Assembly: GCF_965656765.1 (NCBI RefSeq)
Contig: NZ_CBFHLV010000005.1
Span: 27,230 to 91,229 of the forward strand
From: Marivita sp965656765
GTDB lineage: Bacteria > Pseudomonadota > Alphaproteobacteria > Rhodobacterales > Rhodobacteraceae
Direction of reading: 5' to 3'
DNA: 64,000 nucleotides
Shown: one piece after another, positions 25,587-34,876 of the stretch
How positions within the stretch are numbered: position 1 is the stretch's first letter
Layout of the letters: every line of letters starts with the position of its first letter
The notes under the pieces: model-generated
Seen by the model: only the letters and a program-made list of their open reading frames with translations
Databases searched by the model: none
What the model was told of the DNA's origin: nothing
Position numbers and translations under genes: made by a program

Positions 25587-26528
25587 ATGCTGACACAAAA
25601 CCAAATCGATCAGTTCCATTCAGACGGCGTTCTTGTCGTGCCCGATGTTCTTTCTTTGCCCACGCTGAGTGCCGTCAAGCACGAGTACGAAGTGTTGCTT
25701 GACGACCTATACGACGGTTGGCATTCCGACGGTCAGGTGCCGGAAGCGGCTGATATGGATTTCTGGCAGAAACTTTTGGTCAGCTATGAGGCGGGTTGCG
25801 ACTGGTTCCAGCCGATGGATATTTCGCTTCCAGGTGGTGAAGTCAGACCTGACACGCCGTTCCATTTCGGTCCGGCCGTTTTCGACATGATTACTGCACC
25901 GCGTCTTCTTGATCTGGTTGAGGGTCTGCTTGGACCCGAGATCACATCGAACCCAATTCAACATGTGCGCCTTAAACCGCCAGCGCCCACGTTGCTCGGA
26001 TCAGAGGATCGGGCGCACATCATGGCGACTGACTGGCATCAGGACCGTGCCGTTGCGCATGAAGAGGGTGATGCCACGCAGATGGTCACTGTTTGGCTGG
26101 CAGTATCCGATGCAACGGTCGAAAACGGGTGTCTGCAGGCGATCCCCGGCAAGCCGCAGATGTATCCGCATTGCCCCAAGAAACAGACGGCCATCGCGGA
26201 TGGTTTCCTTGATCTCGACAAGGCGCAACCGTTGCCAGTCAAGGCGGGGGGCGCAGTGATTTTTCATCCTTTGACGCCACACGCATCACTGGACAATCGA
26301 TCCAACCAATTCCGCTGGTCCTTTGACATTAGGTATAACGTGACAGGCCAACCGACAGGGCGCGCCCATTTTCCGGATTTCGTCGTACGGTCGCGCGCGC
26401 ATCCGGATCGCGTTCTGTCCGATTGGCAGGACTGGCGTGACATGTGGTTTGAGGCCCGCGCACGTCTGAGCGGCCAGCCGCATATTCCAATTCACCGTTG
26501 GAAAAGCGACAGCCCTGCCTGCGCCTGA
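25587..26528 (+). CDS. Phytanoyl-CoA dioxygenase (PhyH) family Fe(II)/2-oxoglutarate oxygenase
   Basis: A 313-residue double-stranded beta-helix oxygenase. The iron-binding triad is visible as TDWHQDRAV (His-x-Asp) and the distal His in HPLTPHASL, with the 2-oxoglutarate-binding Arg in SNQFRWSFDIRY. PhyH-family enzymes hydroxylate or demethylate small molecules with release of succinate and CO2. Start ATG is 25587. It sits between an acid-sugar dehydratase and a UxaA-type dehydratase, an unusual place for an oxygenase; it might release a methyl group or otherwise prepare a modified sugar acid. A second PhyH gene at 37319-38212 also lies in a sugar-acid module. Confidence 0.85.
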   Translation: MLTQNQIDQFHSDGVLVVPDVLSLPTLSAVKHEYEVLLDDLYDGWHSDGQVPEAADMDFWQKLLVSYEAGCDWFQPMDISLPGGEVRPDTPFHFGPAVFDMITAPRLLDLVEGLLGPEITSNPIQHVRLKPPAPTLLGSEDRAHIMATDWHQDRAVAHEEGDATQMVTVWLAVSDATVENGCLQAIPGKPQMYPHCPKKQTAIADGFLDLDKAQPLPVKAGGAVIFHPLTPHASLDNRSNQFRWSFDIRYNVTGQPTGRAHFPDFVVRSRAHPDRVLSDWQDWRDMWFEARARLSGQPHIPIHRWKSDSPACA

Positions 26529-26587
26529 TCCATTTGGCTATCACGTGGCGTTTTTTCTGCCGCGCCCCGATCAAAGTTGTGAGATAC

Positions 26588-28078
26588 ATGAACACTGTTC
26601 GCCTTTCGCCTGAAGACAATGTCATTACTGCCATTTCGCCGCTTGAAGTCGGGCAAGAGGGCGCGACCCAGTTGATCCCACGCGGTCACAAGATGGCGAC
26701 CACAGATATTCCCAAAGGGACGGCTGTGCGAAAATACGCGCAGGTGATCGGCTATGCCGCCGAGGATATTGCGAATGGCGAGCATGTTCACACGCACAAC
26801 CTCGAATTCCGCAATGTCGACACTGAATACGAATTCTCGACCAACCTGCGCCCGGTTGCCTCAGCCACTCAACAAGACACGTTCATGGGCTTCCGTCGGG
26901 CCACTGGCCGGGTCGGGACGCGCAATTACATCGCCGTTTTGACCTCTGTCAACTGCTCGGCCACCGCTGCGCGGATGATCGCAGAACACTTCACGCCGGA
27001 TGTTCTGGCGGCCTATCCAAATGTCGACGGCGTGGCGGCTTTTGTACATGGCACTGGCTGTGCGATGGGTGGGGACGGTACCGGTTTCGAGCTGCTTCAG
27101 CGCACACTCTGGGGATATGCCCGTAATCCAAATGTCGGTGGTGTTTTGATGGCTGGCCTAGGCTGTGAGATGATGCAGATCGATTGGTTGATCGAGGCGT
27201 ATGGTTTGACGCCGGGACCGTTCTTTCAAAGCATGAATATCCAAGACGTTGGTGGATTGCGAACCACGGTCGAGATGGGCATCAAAAAGATCGAAGCCAT
27301 GTTGCCCTTGGTCAACGATGTCGAGCGCGAACCATGCCCTGCGTCTGAATTGATGGTGGCTTTGCAATGCGGTGGGTCAGACGCATGGTCCGGCATTACT
27401 GCGAACCCTGCAGTTGGCCATGCCTGCGATCTTCTGGTCGCGCAAGGTGGCACTGGTGTTCTTGCCGAAACGCCTGAGATTTACGGTGCTGAACATCTGC
27501 TGACCGCCCGAGCGGCGGATCGCGCGGTGGGTGACAAGCTCATCGACCTCATTAAATGGTGGGAGGATTATACCGAACGCAATCGTGGCAATATGGACAA
27601 CAACCCAAGTCCCGGAAACAAGCAGGGCGGGTTGACCACGATCCTCGAAAAGTCGCTTGGCGCGGCGGCCAAGGGCGGCACGACACCGTTGACCGGAGTT
27701 TTCAAATACGCCGAGCCGGTTACAGCCAAGGGCTTCACCTTCATGGACAGCCCTGGCTATGACCCTGCCAGCGTGACTGGTCAGATCGCCAGCGGTTGTA
27801 ACCTTGTTTGCTTTACCACAGGTCGTGGATCGGCATTTGGGTCGAAACCGTCGCCGACGATGAAGGTGGCGACCAACACTCAGATGTACGAGCGCCTGAC
27901 CTCGGATATGGATGTAAACGCGGGTCGCGTCCTATCGGATGGTGCGAGCGTCGAGGAAGTGGGTCGCGAAATCTACGGGATGTGGTTGCGCATGGCTAGT
28001 GGCGTGGCGTCGAAGTCTGAGGCGCAGGGGCTTGGAGATTACGAATTCGTACCATGGCAGGTCGGAGCTGTAATGTGA
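26588..28078 (+). CDS. UxaA-family sugar-acid dehydratase (altronate/galactarate dehydratase type)
   Basis: A 496-residue protein with both parts of the UxaA family: a small N-terminal SAF-like domain (residues about 1-95, with GHKMATTDIPKGTAVRKYAQ and NGEHVHTHNLEF) and the large catalytic domain starting at GFRRATGRVGTRNYIAVL. Cysteine-bearing blocks GTGCAMGGDGTG, MAGLGCEMMQ and ALQCGGSDAWSG are consistent with the iron-dependent catalytic site of altronate dehydratase. It removes water from a sugar acid to give a 2-keto-3-deoxy acid. Altronate, galactarate and L-fuconate are possible substrates in this family. Its stop overlaps the GTG start of the next gene. Confidence 0.85.
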   Translation: MNTVRLSPEDNVITAISPLEVGQEGATQLIPRGHKMATTDIPKGTAVRKYAQVIGYAAEDIANGEHVHTHNLEFRNVDTEYEFSTNLRPVASATQQDTFMGFRRATGRVGTRNYIAVLTSVNCSATAARMIAEHFTPDVLAAYPNVDGVAAFVHGTGCAMGGDGTGFELLQRTLWGYARNPNVGGVLMAGLGCEMMQIDWLIEAYGLTPGPFFQSMNIQDVGGLRTTVEMGIKKIEAMLPLVNDVEREPCPASELMVALQCGGSDAWSGITANPAVGHACDLLVAQGGTGVLAETPEIYGAEHLLTARAADRAVGDKLIDLIKWWEDYTERNRGNMDNNPSPGNKQGGLTTILEKSLGAAAKGGTTPLTGVFKYAEPVTAKGFTFMDSPGYDPASVTGQIASGCNLVCFTTGRGSAFGSKPSPTMKVATNTQMYERLTSDMDVNAGRVLSDGASVEEVGREIYGMWLRMASGVASKSEAQGLGDYEFVPWQVGAVM

Positions 28079-29136
28079 CGGAATTGCCCATTGTCATAAT
28101 TGGTGCCGGGTCGATTGGAATGCGCCATGTCGAGGTGGCTCTGGCCTGTTCAAAGACACGGATTGCAGCCGTGGTCGAACCATTTGCAGAGCGGCGCATC
28201 GAATTACAGGCGATGGGTTTGAATGCAGTTGAATCATTGGACGCCACCCCTGCCGAGACCCGTGCAGCCGTTATCGCAACTCCGACGCAGGATCACCATG
28301 TTTCGGCTTTGGCATGTATCGACCGCGGTTGGCCCGTGGTCGTGGAAAAACCAACGGCTGGTACCCTGGATCACGCGCGGCAGATGATCGAGCGTGCAGC
28401 AGCAAAAGCTGTACCCTTGTTCACTGGGCATCACCGCAGGTGCCATCCATTTTCGCGCGCTACGCGCGATGCACTTGCACAGATCGGTGATTTGGTTGGG
28501 GTTCAGGGCCTGTGGTCTTTGCGCAAGCATGATACGTATTACGATGCTGATTGGCGGCGGCAGCCAGGTGCGGGGCCGTTGCTGACCAATCTGACACACG
28601 AGCTTGATCTGCTTCGGTTCTTTGTCGGAGAGATTGAAGAGGTCACCGCGCTCACATCGAATGCACGGCGCGGATTTGTGATTGAGGATACGTCGGCTCT
28701 TGCTCTGCGGTTCGCCAATGGCGCGTTGGGGTCTTTCTTGATTTCTGACGCAGGCGCTTCGCCTTGGTCGTTCGAGGCGGCATCCAACGAAAATCCTACT
28801 ATTGCTGCGTCGCACCAGGATTACGTGCGCTTTGTCGGCACCGAAGGCGCGCTTGAGTTTCCGTCGCTGACCGTCTGGGGGCGGTCCGCTCCGGGAGAGA
28901 TCGAATGGTCAAAACCGCTGCGGCGTACGCCGAGGGCGCAGTTTGAAAAGGTTGATCCATTGCTCGAACAGATTGCACGTTTTGCCGATGTAGTGGCCGG
29001 GGGTGAGGACGATGTGTTGTGTACTGGTATTGACGGCATGAAGGCGTTGGAGATGACGCTGGCAGCGGCGCTTTCGGCGAAACAAGGACACCCTGTGCGG
29101 ACTGGCGGTGTGCCGGGCGACTATACCGGGGTTTAG
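28075..29136 (+). CDS. Gfo/Idh/MocA family oxidoreductase
   Basis: A 353-residue NAD(P)-dependent oxidoreductase with N-terminal Rossmann motif IIGAGSIGMRHVE, the conserved EKPTAGT and a C-terminal alpha/beta domain with LTHELDLLRFFVGE. The start is taken as GTG 28075, which overlaps the uxaA stop (GTGA); an in-frame ATG at 28054 lies inside the preceding gene and gives a poor N-terminus. It lies in a tight plus-strand run with the dehydratases and two further dehydrogenases. It probably oxidises a sugar, lactone or inositol-like alcohol; a sugar 1-dehydrogenase (for example a D-apiose dehydrogenase analogue) is possible but not shown. Confidence 0.82.
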   Translation: MTELPIVIIGAGSIGMRHVEVALACSKTRIAAVVEPFAERRIELQAMGLNAVESLDATPAETRAAVIATPTQDHHVSALACIDRGWPVVVEKPTAGTLDHARQMIERAAAKAVPLFTGHHRRCHPFSRATRDALAQIGDLVGVQGLWSLRKHDTYYDADWRRQPGAGPLLTNLTHELDLLRFFVGEIEEVTALTSNARRGFVIEDTSALALRFANGALGSFLISDAGASPWSFEAASNENPTIAASHQDYVRFVGTEGALEFPSLTVWGRSAPGEIEWSKPLRRTPRAQFEKVDPLLEQIARFADVVAGGEDDVLCTGIDGMKALEMTLAAALSAKQGHPVRTGGVPGDYTGV

Positions 29137-29152
29137 ACATGAAGGGTTTGAA

Positions 29153-30043
29153 ATGACGCAACCGACAATAGGATTCATCGGGCTGGGCCTGATGGGCCGG
29201 GCAATGGTCGAATGCCTGCAAAACGCAGGATATGCGGTCACTGTGCTTGGTAACCGTGACCGCACTGGCGTTGAAGAAGCGATTGCGCGTGGTGGCAACG
29301 AAGCGCCAAATGCTAAGGCGCTGACCGGGAGTGCCGATATTGTCATGCTCTGCGTTGGCAACTCGGATCAGGTGGAAAGCCGTGTCTACGGCGATCTTGG
29401 CATTCTGGCGGGGGTGAAACCGGGTCAGGTGGTGATCGACTTTGGCACGTCGCTACCAGAGTCGACCAAAAGGATCGGCGCGGCGTTGGCTGAAAAAGGC
29501 GCGACTTATTTGGACGCACCGCTAGGCCGAACGCCTGCTCATGCGAAAGAAGGTCAGCTGAATCTGATGTGCTCTGGTGACCAAGCTGCATACGACCAAG
29601 TGAAACCGGTACTCGATGTGTTGGGGGAAAACGTTTTTCATCTTGGAGCGCTTGGAAACGGGCACACAATCAAGCTGATCAATAACTTCTTTGGTATGAC
29701 AACCGCGGTTGCCATGTCCGAGGCTTTCGCGACTGCCGATGCTGCGGGCATTGACCGGCAGGCGCTTTACGATGTGATGTCCGCTGGTCCACTACGTTCG
29801 GGCATGATGGATTTCGTGCGCAACTATGCCGTAAACGGTCAGAATGACCTTGGATTTGCAATCGCGAATGCGTCCAAGGATGTGGGCTATTACGGTCAAA
29901 TGCTGTCTGACATGGGAATGAAAAGTCGTATGTCTGGATGTGCCGGAAACGCACTTTCAGATGCCGTGGAGGACGGGGATGGTGATCGAATGGTTGCAGA
30001 GATGGTGGACTGGATGGGCAAAAACTTGAAGGGACCCGCGTGA
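29153..30043 (+). CDS. NAD(P)-dependent beta-hydroxyacid dehydrogenase with LGRTP motif
   Basis: A 296-residue member of the 3-hydroxyisobutyrate dehydrogenase / tartronate-semialdehyde reductase family. It has GLGLMGRAMV at the N-terminus and the catalytic Lys in HTIKLINNFF. Its substrate-binding loop reads DAPLGRTPAHAKEG instead of the usual DAPVSGG, a feature shared with the gene at 38228-39154. Start is ATG 29153; ATG 29108 is in frame but inside the previous gene. It overlaps the next SDR gene by one base. The altered loop suggests a different acid substrate from LtnD-like enzymes. Confidence 0.82.
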   Translation: MTQPTIGFIGLGLMGRAMVECLQNAGYAVTVLGNRDRTGVEEAIARGGNEAPNAKALTGSADIVMLCVGNSDQVESRVYGDLGILAGVKPGQVVIDFGTSLPESTKRIGAALAEKGATYLDAPLGRTPAHAKEGQLNLMCSGDQAAYDQVKPVLDVLGENVFHLGALGNGHTIKLINNFFGMTTAVAMSEAFATADAAGIDRQALYDVMSAGPLRSGMMDFVRNYAVNGQNDLGFAIANASKDVGYYGQMLSDMGMKSRMSGCAGNALSDAVEDGDGDRMVAEMVDWMGKNLKGPA

Positions 30044-30765
30044 TGCGTCTGGATGGGAAACGGGCTTTCCTTACGGCTGCTGGGCAGGGCATCGGCCGCG
30101 CTACTGCAGAGGCGCTGGCTCGCGACGGTGCATCGGTCATCGCCACCGATCTTAATGGTGATCTTCTTGACGGGTTGGACGTAGCAGAAAGCTTTGCACT
30201 GGATGTGACGGACAAAACTGTGCTGGTCGAAGCTGTACGCAAAGCGCAGCCAGACATTCTTGTGAACTGCTCTGGCGTCGTTCACAACGGAACAATTCTA
30301 GACGCAACGGACGCAGAGTTTGATTTCGCGATGAATCTGAACGTGCGCCCACACTTTCACGCTATACAAGCGGCTTTGCCGGGAATGGTCGAACGCGGCG
30401 GTGGTGCAATTGTGAACATCGCATCAGTCTGCTCAAGCGTGCGAGGTTTGCCCAATCGGTTTATCTATGGCACTTCCAAAGCGGCCACTATTGGGCTCAC
30501 CAAGCAAGTGGCTGCTGATTTTGTCACGCAAGGAATTCGTTGTAATTGTATCGCACCGGGCACCGTTGATAGCCCCAGCCTGCATCAGCGCCTGCGCGAC
30601 ACCGGAGACTACGACGCGGCTATGAAGAACTTTATCGCTCGTCAGCCCATGGGCCGGATCGGTGAAGCACAAGAGGTGGCTGATCTTGTGGTTTACTTGT
30701 CTTCTGAGGAAAGCAGGTACATGACTGGGCAGTGTATATCCATCGACGGAGGTATGACCGTCTGA
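30043..30765 (+). CDS. SDR, probable 2-keto-3-deoxy-L-fuconate-type dehydrogenase
   Basis: A 240-residue SDR with TAAGQGIGRATA, NIASVCSS and the catalytic YGTSKAA. The opening MRLDGKRAFLTAAGQGIGRA and the segment PNRFIYGTSKAATIGLTKQVAADF strongly resemble 2-keto-3-deoxy-L-fuconate / L-rhamnonate 4-dehydrogenases and their eukaryotic relative BDH2. These oxidise C4 of a 2-keto-3-deoxy acid to give the 2,4-diketo acid, the substrate of an FAH-family hydrolase such as the one at 19075-19920. The start ATG at 30043 overlaps the stop of the previous gene. It is the last enzyme before the EamA exporter. Confidence 0.78.
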   Translation: MRLDGKRAFLTAAGQGIGRATAEALARDGASVIATDLNGDLLDGLDVAESFALDVTDKTVLVEAVRKAQPDILVNCSGVVHNGTILDATDAEFDFAMNLNVRPHFHAIQAALPGMVERGGGAIVNIASVCSSVRGLPNRFIYGTSKAATIGLTKQVAADFVTQGIRCNCIAPGTVDSPSLHQRLRDTGDYDAAMKNFIARQPMGRIGEAQEVADLVVYLSSEESRYMTGQCISIDGGMTV

Positions 30766-30778
30766 ACCGTGTGATTTT

Positions 30779-31666
30779 ATGAGCGCGCCTATCCCACGCG
30801 AAGACCGTGCCGCCGCTGGCGTTTTAACGATGTTCTTTGCAGTGGTGTTTTTTACCTGCATCGACACATCGGCAAAGTGGTTAGTGCTTGCGGGATTGCC
30901 GGTGATGCAGGTCGTCTTTGTGCGCTACTTTGGACATTTCGTCTACGCGATGATCTTGTATCTGCCACAAGAGCGGGGTGAGATCTTTCTGTCCCGAGCG
31001 CCGTTCAAGCAGGTACTGCGATCGCTTTTCTTGTTCGGTTCGACCATTTGCAACTTCTTTGCGTTGCAATCTTTGCCCATCACGGTAACGACGACCATCA
31101 TGTTCGCTGGTCCCATCGTCGTGACGCTACTGGCGATCCCGATCCTCGGTGAAAAGGTTGGTTTGCGCCGGATTGTGGCAGTGTGTGTTGGGTTCCTAGG
31201 GGTGCTGGTGGTTATACAGCCTTGGGGGACCGAGTTTCATCCTGCGATGTTTTTCTCGCTCGCAGCCTTAATTATCGCGTCACTGTATTTCATCATGACA
31301 CGTATGCTGGCCGGAATTGAGACGAACGCGACCCAGCAGGTTTGGTCGTCTGGCCTGGCATCCATCGCGTTGGCACCTTTTGCACTGTCGGTCTGGGTCT
31401 GGCCCGAAAACGGCTTGCAATGGCTCATCATGCTCATGATTGGCGGCTTCGGCATGATGGGCCATATTTTGGCTACGGTGGCGCATCGCTGGGCGGATGC
31501 ATCTATTCTTGCTCCGATGGTCTATAGCCAGATTTTTCTGGCAGCATTGGCCGGTGTTTTGGTGTTTGCGACATGGCCAACAGTCTGGACGCTGGCCGGT
31601 GGCCTGATCATCATCGCCTCTGGTCTTTATATCTGGAACCGCGAAAGGCAAAAGGCGCGTCGCTGA
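30779..31666 (+). CDS. EamA/DMT-superfamily permease
   Basis: A 295-residue inner-membrane protein with about ten hydrophobic segments arranged as two EamA repeats. The first repeat has FFTCIDTSAKWLVLAGLP and the second VTTTIMFAGPIVVTLLAIPILGE. These proteins are drug/metabolite transporters, mostly exporters. It follows the SDR by 13 bases at the end of the sugar-acid run. It may export an excess or toxic intermediate, or act as an uptake route; the sequence does not say which. Confidence 0.82.
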   Translation: MSAPIPREDRAAAGVLTMFFAVVFFTCIDTSAKWLVLAGLPVMQVVFVRYFGHFVYAMILYLPQERGEIFLSRAPFKQVLRSLFLFGSTICNFFALQSLPITVTTTIMFAGPIVVTLLAIPILGEKVGLRRIVAVCVGFLGVLVVIQPWGTEFHPAMFFSLAALIIASLYFIMTRMLAGIETNATQQVWSSGLASIALAPFALSVWVWPENGLQWLIMLMIGGFGMMGHILATVAHRWADASILAPMVYSQIFLAALAGVLVFATWPTVWTLAGGLIIIASGLYIWNRERQKARR

Positions 31667-31716
31667 CCGCAGATTGCCCCTCAAAGGTCTGAAATTCTCG
31701 GCGGTGGAACGTTTGT

Positions 31717-32454
31717 TTAGCCTCGTCCGATATACGGCATGTTGGTCGCCATCACGGTCATGAACTGCACGTTCGCGTCCAGCGGCAGGCTCGCCATGTG
31801 CAGCACGGAATTGGCAACGTTTGAGACATCCATCACCGGCTCTACCTTGATCTCACCATCAGCCTGCGGCACGCCTGCGGTCATCTTTGCAGCCATGTCG
31901 GTCAGAGCGTTGCCAATATCGATCTGTCCGCAGGCGATAGAAAACGGGCGTCCATCCAGACTGATCGTGCGTGTCAATCCGGTAATCGCGTGTTTTGACG
32001 CTGTGTAAGCGACAGATCCCCAACGCGGGACATACGCGGACACAGACCCGTTGTTGATGATCCGTCCGCCTTGCGGATCCTGCGCGCGCATCAGTCCAAA
32101 GGCAATCTTTGCGCAAATGAAACTGCCGGTCAGGTTGATGTCGATAACGTTCCGCCAATCGGCAACGTCAATCTCGTTGATCGGCGCTGATTTAAGGGAC
32201 ACGCCGGCGTTGTTGAAAATTGCGTCGACGCGTCCCCATGCCTTTTGTGCTTTGCCAAAGGCCTCAGCGACTTGAACCTCATCAGTGACATCGCACGGCA
32301 ACGGGAGTGCGTTTGCGCGACCAGCGGCGGCCTCCTCCAACGCGGCAAGGTTGCGGCCAACAAAGCCAACGGTCCAGCCTGCGTCAAGAAACACGTCTGC
32401 CGTCGCCTTGCCAATGCCCCGACCTGCGCCGGTGATGATGATGGACTTACTCAT
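31717..32454 (-). CDS. Short-chain dehydrogenase/reductase beside xylD
   Basis: A 245-residue SDR with TGAGRGIGKATADVF, NNAG, Ser in NNGSVSAY and YTASKHA. It lies 54 bases downstream of the xylonate dehydratase gene on the same strand, so the two are likely one operon. Candidate roles are oxidation of a sugar or lactone feeding xylonate, or of a 2-keto-3-deoxy acid. It does not look especially like the Caulobacter xylose dehydrogenase XylB, so I leave the function open. Confidence 0.8.
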   Translation of the reverse strand: MSKSIIITGAGRGIGKATADVFLDAGWTVGFVGRNLAALEEAAAGRANALPLPCDVTDEVQVAEAFGKAQKAWGRVDAIFNNAGVSLKSAPINEIDVADWRNVIDINLTGSFICAKIAFGLMRAQDPQGGRIINNGSVSAYVPRWGSVAYTASKHAITGLTRTISLDGRPFSIACGQIDIGNALTDMAAKMTAGVPQADGEIKVEPVMDVSNVANSVLHMASLPLDANVQFMTVMATNMPYIGRG

Positions 32455-32508
32455 GGATTCTCTCCCCCGGAAAGTCTTGCTAGGGGTGGAGCCTCCACCC
32501 AGTGTTCT

Positions 32509-34290
32509 TCAGTGATTGTCGCGTGGCAAATCGCGCCCAACTTTTTGATAAGCGGTTGCAAGCTCAAGGCACCCCCCGTCAGACAATTGGCCAACATGCG
32601 TGCGGTAAATTTCCTGCCACGGTGTTTGGTGAACAAGATCGGGTGCTTTCCAAGCATCAATTCGCGCCTTCCATTCGTCCTCTGGTACCAATGCGTCCAT
32701 CCTGCTGGCGTTCAAATCCAGCCGAACCATGTCACCTGTTTTTAGGTAGGCAAGGCCGCCGCCAACCACAGATTCCGGCGATGCATTAAGGATTGACGGG
32801 CTTTCGGATGTTCCGGACTGCCGTCCGTCACCGACGGTGGGCAGATGATTGATGCCGGCCCGGATTAACGCGTCGGGCGGTTGCATGTTCACAACCTCGG
32901 CGCTGCCGGGATAGCCGACACAGCCAACGCCGCGGATAAAGAGAATTGTCCTCTCGTCGATTTCAAGTGCGGCATCGTTGATCCGGTCGTGGTAATCCTC
33001 TGGCCCTTCAAAGACGACGGCGCGTGCCTCAAAGACCCCTTCATTACCGGGCTCGGACAGGAAACGTTCGCGAAACTCCGGAGAAATTACACTGGTTTTC
33101 ATGAGGGCCGAGTCGAACAGATTACCGGACAAGACCTTAAAGCCCGCGTTGGTTCGCATTGGCGCGTCATAGGTTTTAATCACATCATGGTCGAGGCTTT
33201 GGCACCCGGCCAGATTGGCTGACATGGACATACCGCTGGCGGTCATTGCGTCGCCATGCAGTCGGCCCGCCGTCATCAATTCGCCCATCACAGCGGGGAC
33301 ACCCCCCGCGCGGAAGAAAGATTCACCAAGGTATTCGCCAGCTGGCTGCATGTTGACCATCAAAGGCACGTCAAAGCCGATGCTTTCCCAATCCTTTACA
33401 TCCAGATCAACTCCGATGTGACGCGCCACAGCTTGCAGGTGCGGCGGGGCGTTGGTCGATCCGCCGATCGCCGCGTTCACAACGATGGCGTTCTCGAAAG
33501 CTGCGCGGGTCATGATGTCAGATGGTTTCAGATCGTCGAGCACCATCTGCACAACGCGCCGTCCCGTCTCATAGGCCATTGCCATGCGTTCGCGGAAAGG
33601 CGCCGGGATCGCTGCGTTGCCTGTCAGGGTCATTCCCAAAGCTTCCGCCATCGCGTTCATCGTGCTGGCGGTGCCCATCGTGTTGCAGTGACCCAGCGAC
33701 GGGGCTGATGAACAGACCCGGCTCATGAATTCGTCATAATCGATCTTACCTTCGGCCAGCAGGCGGCGGCTTTCCCAGACGATGGTGCCTGATCCGGCGC
33801 GTTTGCCTTGCCACCAGCCATCCAGCATTGGACCGCCGTTCAGCGCAAGCGCGGGTAAGTCGACGGTGGCGGCCCCCATCAGCATGGCGGGGGTTGTTTT
33901 GTCACATCCAGTGGTCAGAACGACGCCATCAATTGGATAGCCATGCAGCACTTCGACCAGCGACAGATACGCCAGATTACGGTCAAGCGCGGCGGTTGGC
34001 CGCTTCCCGGTTTCCTGAATGGGATGCACTGGGAATTCCATCGGAATACCGCCCGCTTCGCGGATACCTGCTTTGATGCGGTCCATCAGAAATACGTGAA
34101 TCTTGTTGCAGGGGGCGATGTCGCTTCCGGTTTGCGCAATGCCAATGATCGGGCGCCCACCCTGAAGTTCGTCGCGTGTGTATTCTTGGTTCTGATACCG
34201 CTCAATATAAAGTGCTGTCATGCCAGGATTGTTCGGATTGTCGAACCATTCCTGCGAACGGAATCGTTTGTTGGCGCGCGTATCGGACAT
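32509..34290 (-). CDS. xylD: D-xylonate dehydratase (XylD, IlvD/Edd family)
   Basis: A 593-residue iron-sulfur dehydratase that closely resembles Caulobacter XylD in many blocks. Examples are FRSQEWFDNPNN, GIPMEFPVHPI, LTTGCDKTTPAMLMG, SAPSLGHCNTMGTASTMNA, VVNMQPPDALI and GDGRQSGTSESPSILNAS. The cluster cysteines are in IAPCNK (C61), GCDKTTP and GHCNTMG. It converts D-xylonate to 2-keto-3-deoxy-D-xylonate, the substrate of the XylX-like enzyme at 43075-44226. Start ATG 34290 has GGAGGAGA upstream; the ORF extends further to 34356 but without family similarity. The operator TGGTATACCA at 34340-34349 lies 50 bases upstream, placing it in the GntR regulon. Confidence 0.92.
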   Translation of the reverse strand: MSDTRANKRFRSQEWFDNPNNPGMTALYIERYQNQEYTRDELQGGRPIIGIAQTGSDIAPCNKIHVFLMDRIKAGIREAGGIPMEFPVHPIQETGKRPTAALDRNLAYLSLVEVLHGYPIDGVVLTTGCDKTTPAMLMGAATVDLPALALNGGPMLDGWWQGKRAGSGTIVWESRRLLAEGKIDYDEFMSRVCSSAPSLGHCNTMGTASTMNAMAEALGMTLTGNAAIPAPFRERMAMAYETGRRVVQMVLDDLKPSDIMTRAAFENAIVVNAAIGGSTNAPPHLQAVARHIGVDLDVKDWESIGFDVPLMVNMQPAGEYLGESFFRAGGVPAVMGELMTAGRLHGDAMTASGMSMSANLAGCQSLDHDVIKTYDAPMRTNAGFKVLSGNLFDSALMKTSVISPEFRERFLSEPGNEGVFEARAVVFEGPEDYHDRINDAALEIDERTILFIRGVGCVGYPGSAEVVNMQPPDALIRAGINHLPTVGDGRQSGTSESPSILNASPESVVGGGLAYLKTGDMVRLDLNASRMDALVPEDEWKARIDAWKAPDLVHQTPWQEIYRTHVGQLSDGGCLELATAYQKVGRDLPRDNH

Positions 34291-34339
34291 ATGTCTCCTC
34301 CAATGGACCCAAGGAGGGTCTTGGCACAGCTTCCTTAAA

Positions 34340-34349
34340 TGGTATACCA
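34340..34349. promoter_or_regulatory. GntR/FCD operator before xylD
   Basis: The palindrome TGGTATACCA, flanked by AAA and AAT, sits 50 bases upstream of xylD and 41 bases upstream of the divergent secreted-protein gene. It matches the two palindromes between gntR and dctP. Confidence 0.78.
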
Positions 34350-34390
34350 AATGCAAGTGCTAACATGACCCAAATATCAGGACCCCCGCC

Positions 34391-34876
34391 ATGACGACCT
34401 GCTTTCCGTGCCTGTCGGTTGCATTTGGTTTTTTGATGCTTGTCGTTCAGCCAGCTATGTCCGAAGTCAGCGTTGACCAGGTCAAAACCTGCCTGTCTGA
34501 ACGCATGTCCACCGGGCAATCACCCGCGACCTGCATTGACGATGCACAGTCCGAGTGTCTGGCCGTTGATAACGAAGCCCCGGCCGTCGCGACTTTATGT
34601 TTTGTTGACGCCGAGAAAGACTGGAATGGTGGTATTTCCAGCTTGATGGCACATATTTCAAAAGTCGCAACAGACGAGATTGCAGCGATTGCCGGAATCG
34701 AGGCTAAGTACGATCTTTTGTCGGCGTTGCTTCAGTGCAGTCGGATGGAAGAGTTGTCACTTGCCGTGGGCCGGGACAATGAACCAGCGATCTTGCGTCA
34801 GAACGCACGCTGCAAGGCAAACGCGGCAGGGCTTACCTTTGCGCGGTTATACCTCCGGTCGCAGGACCTCAGATGA
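34391..34876 (+). CDS. Secreted small protein with six cysteines, unknown function
   Basis: A 161-residue protein with an N-terminal hydrophobic signal sequence (cleavage probably after AMS, near residue 24). The mature part has six cysteines in TCLSER, TCIDDA, ECLAV, LCFVD, QCSRM and RCKAN, enough for three disulfides, which fits a periplasmic location. The first four Cys with nearby Trp recall the lysozyme-inhibitor-like/DUF1311 fold, but this is weak. The last codons overlap the azlC start by four bases (ATGA), so it is translationally coupled to the AzlCD exporter. Function unknown. Confidence 0.7.
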   Translation: MTTCFPCLSVAFGFLMLVVQPAMSEVSVDQVKTCLSERMSTGQSPATCIDDAQSECLAVDNEAPAVATLCFVDAEKDWNGGISSLMAHISKVATDEIAAIAGIEAKYDLLSALLQCSRMEELSLAVGRDNEPAILRQNARCKANAAGLTFARLYLRSQDLR

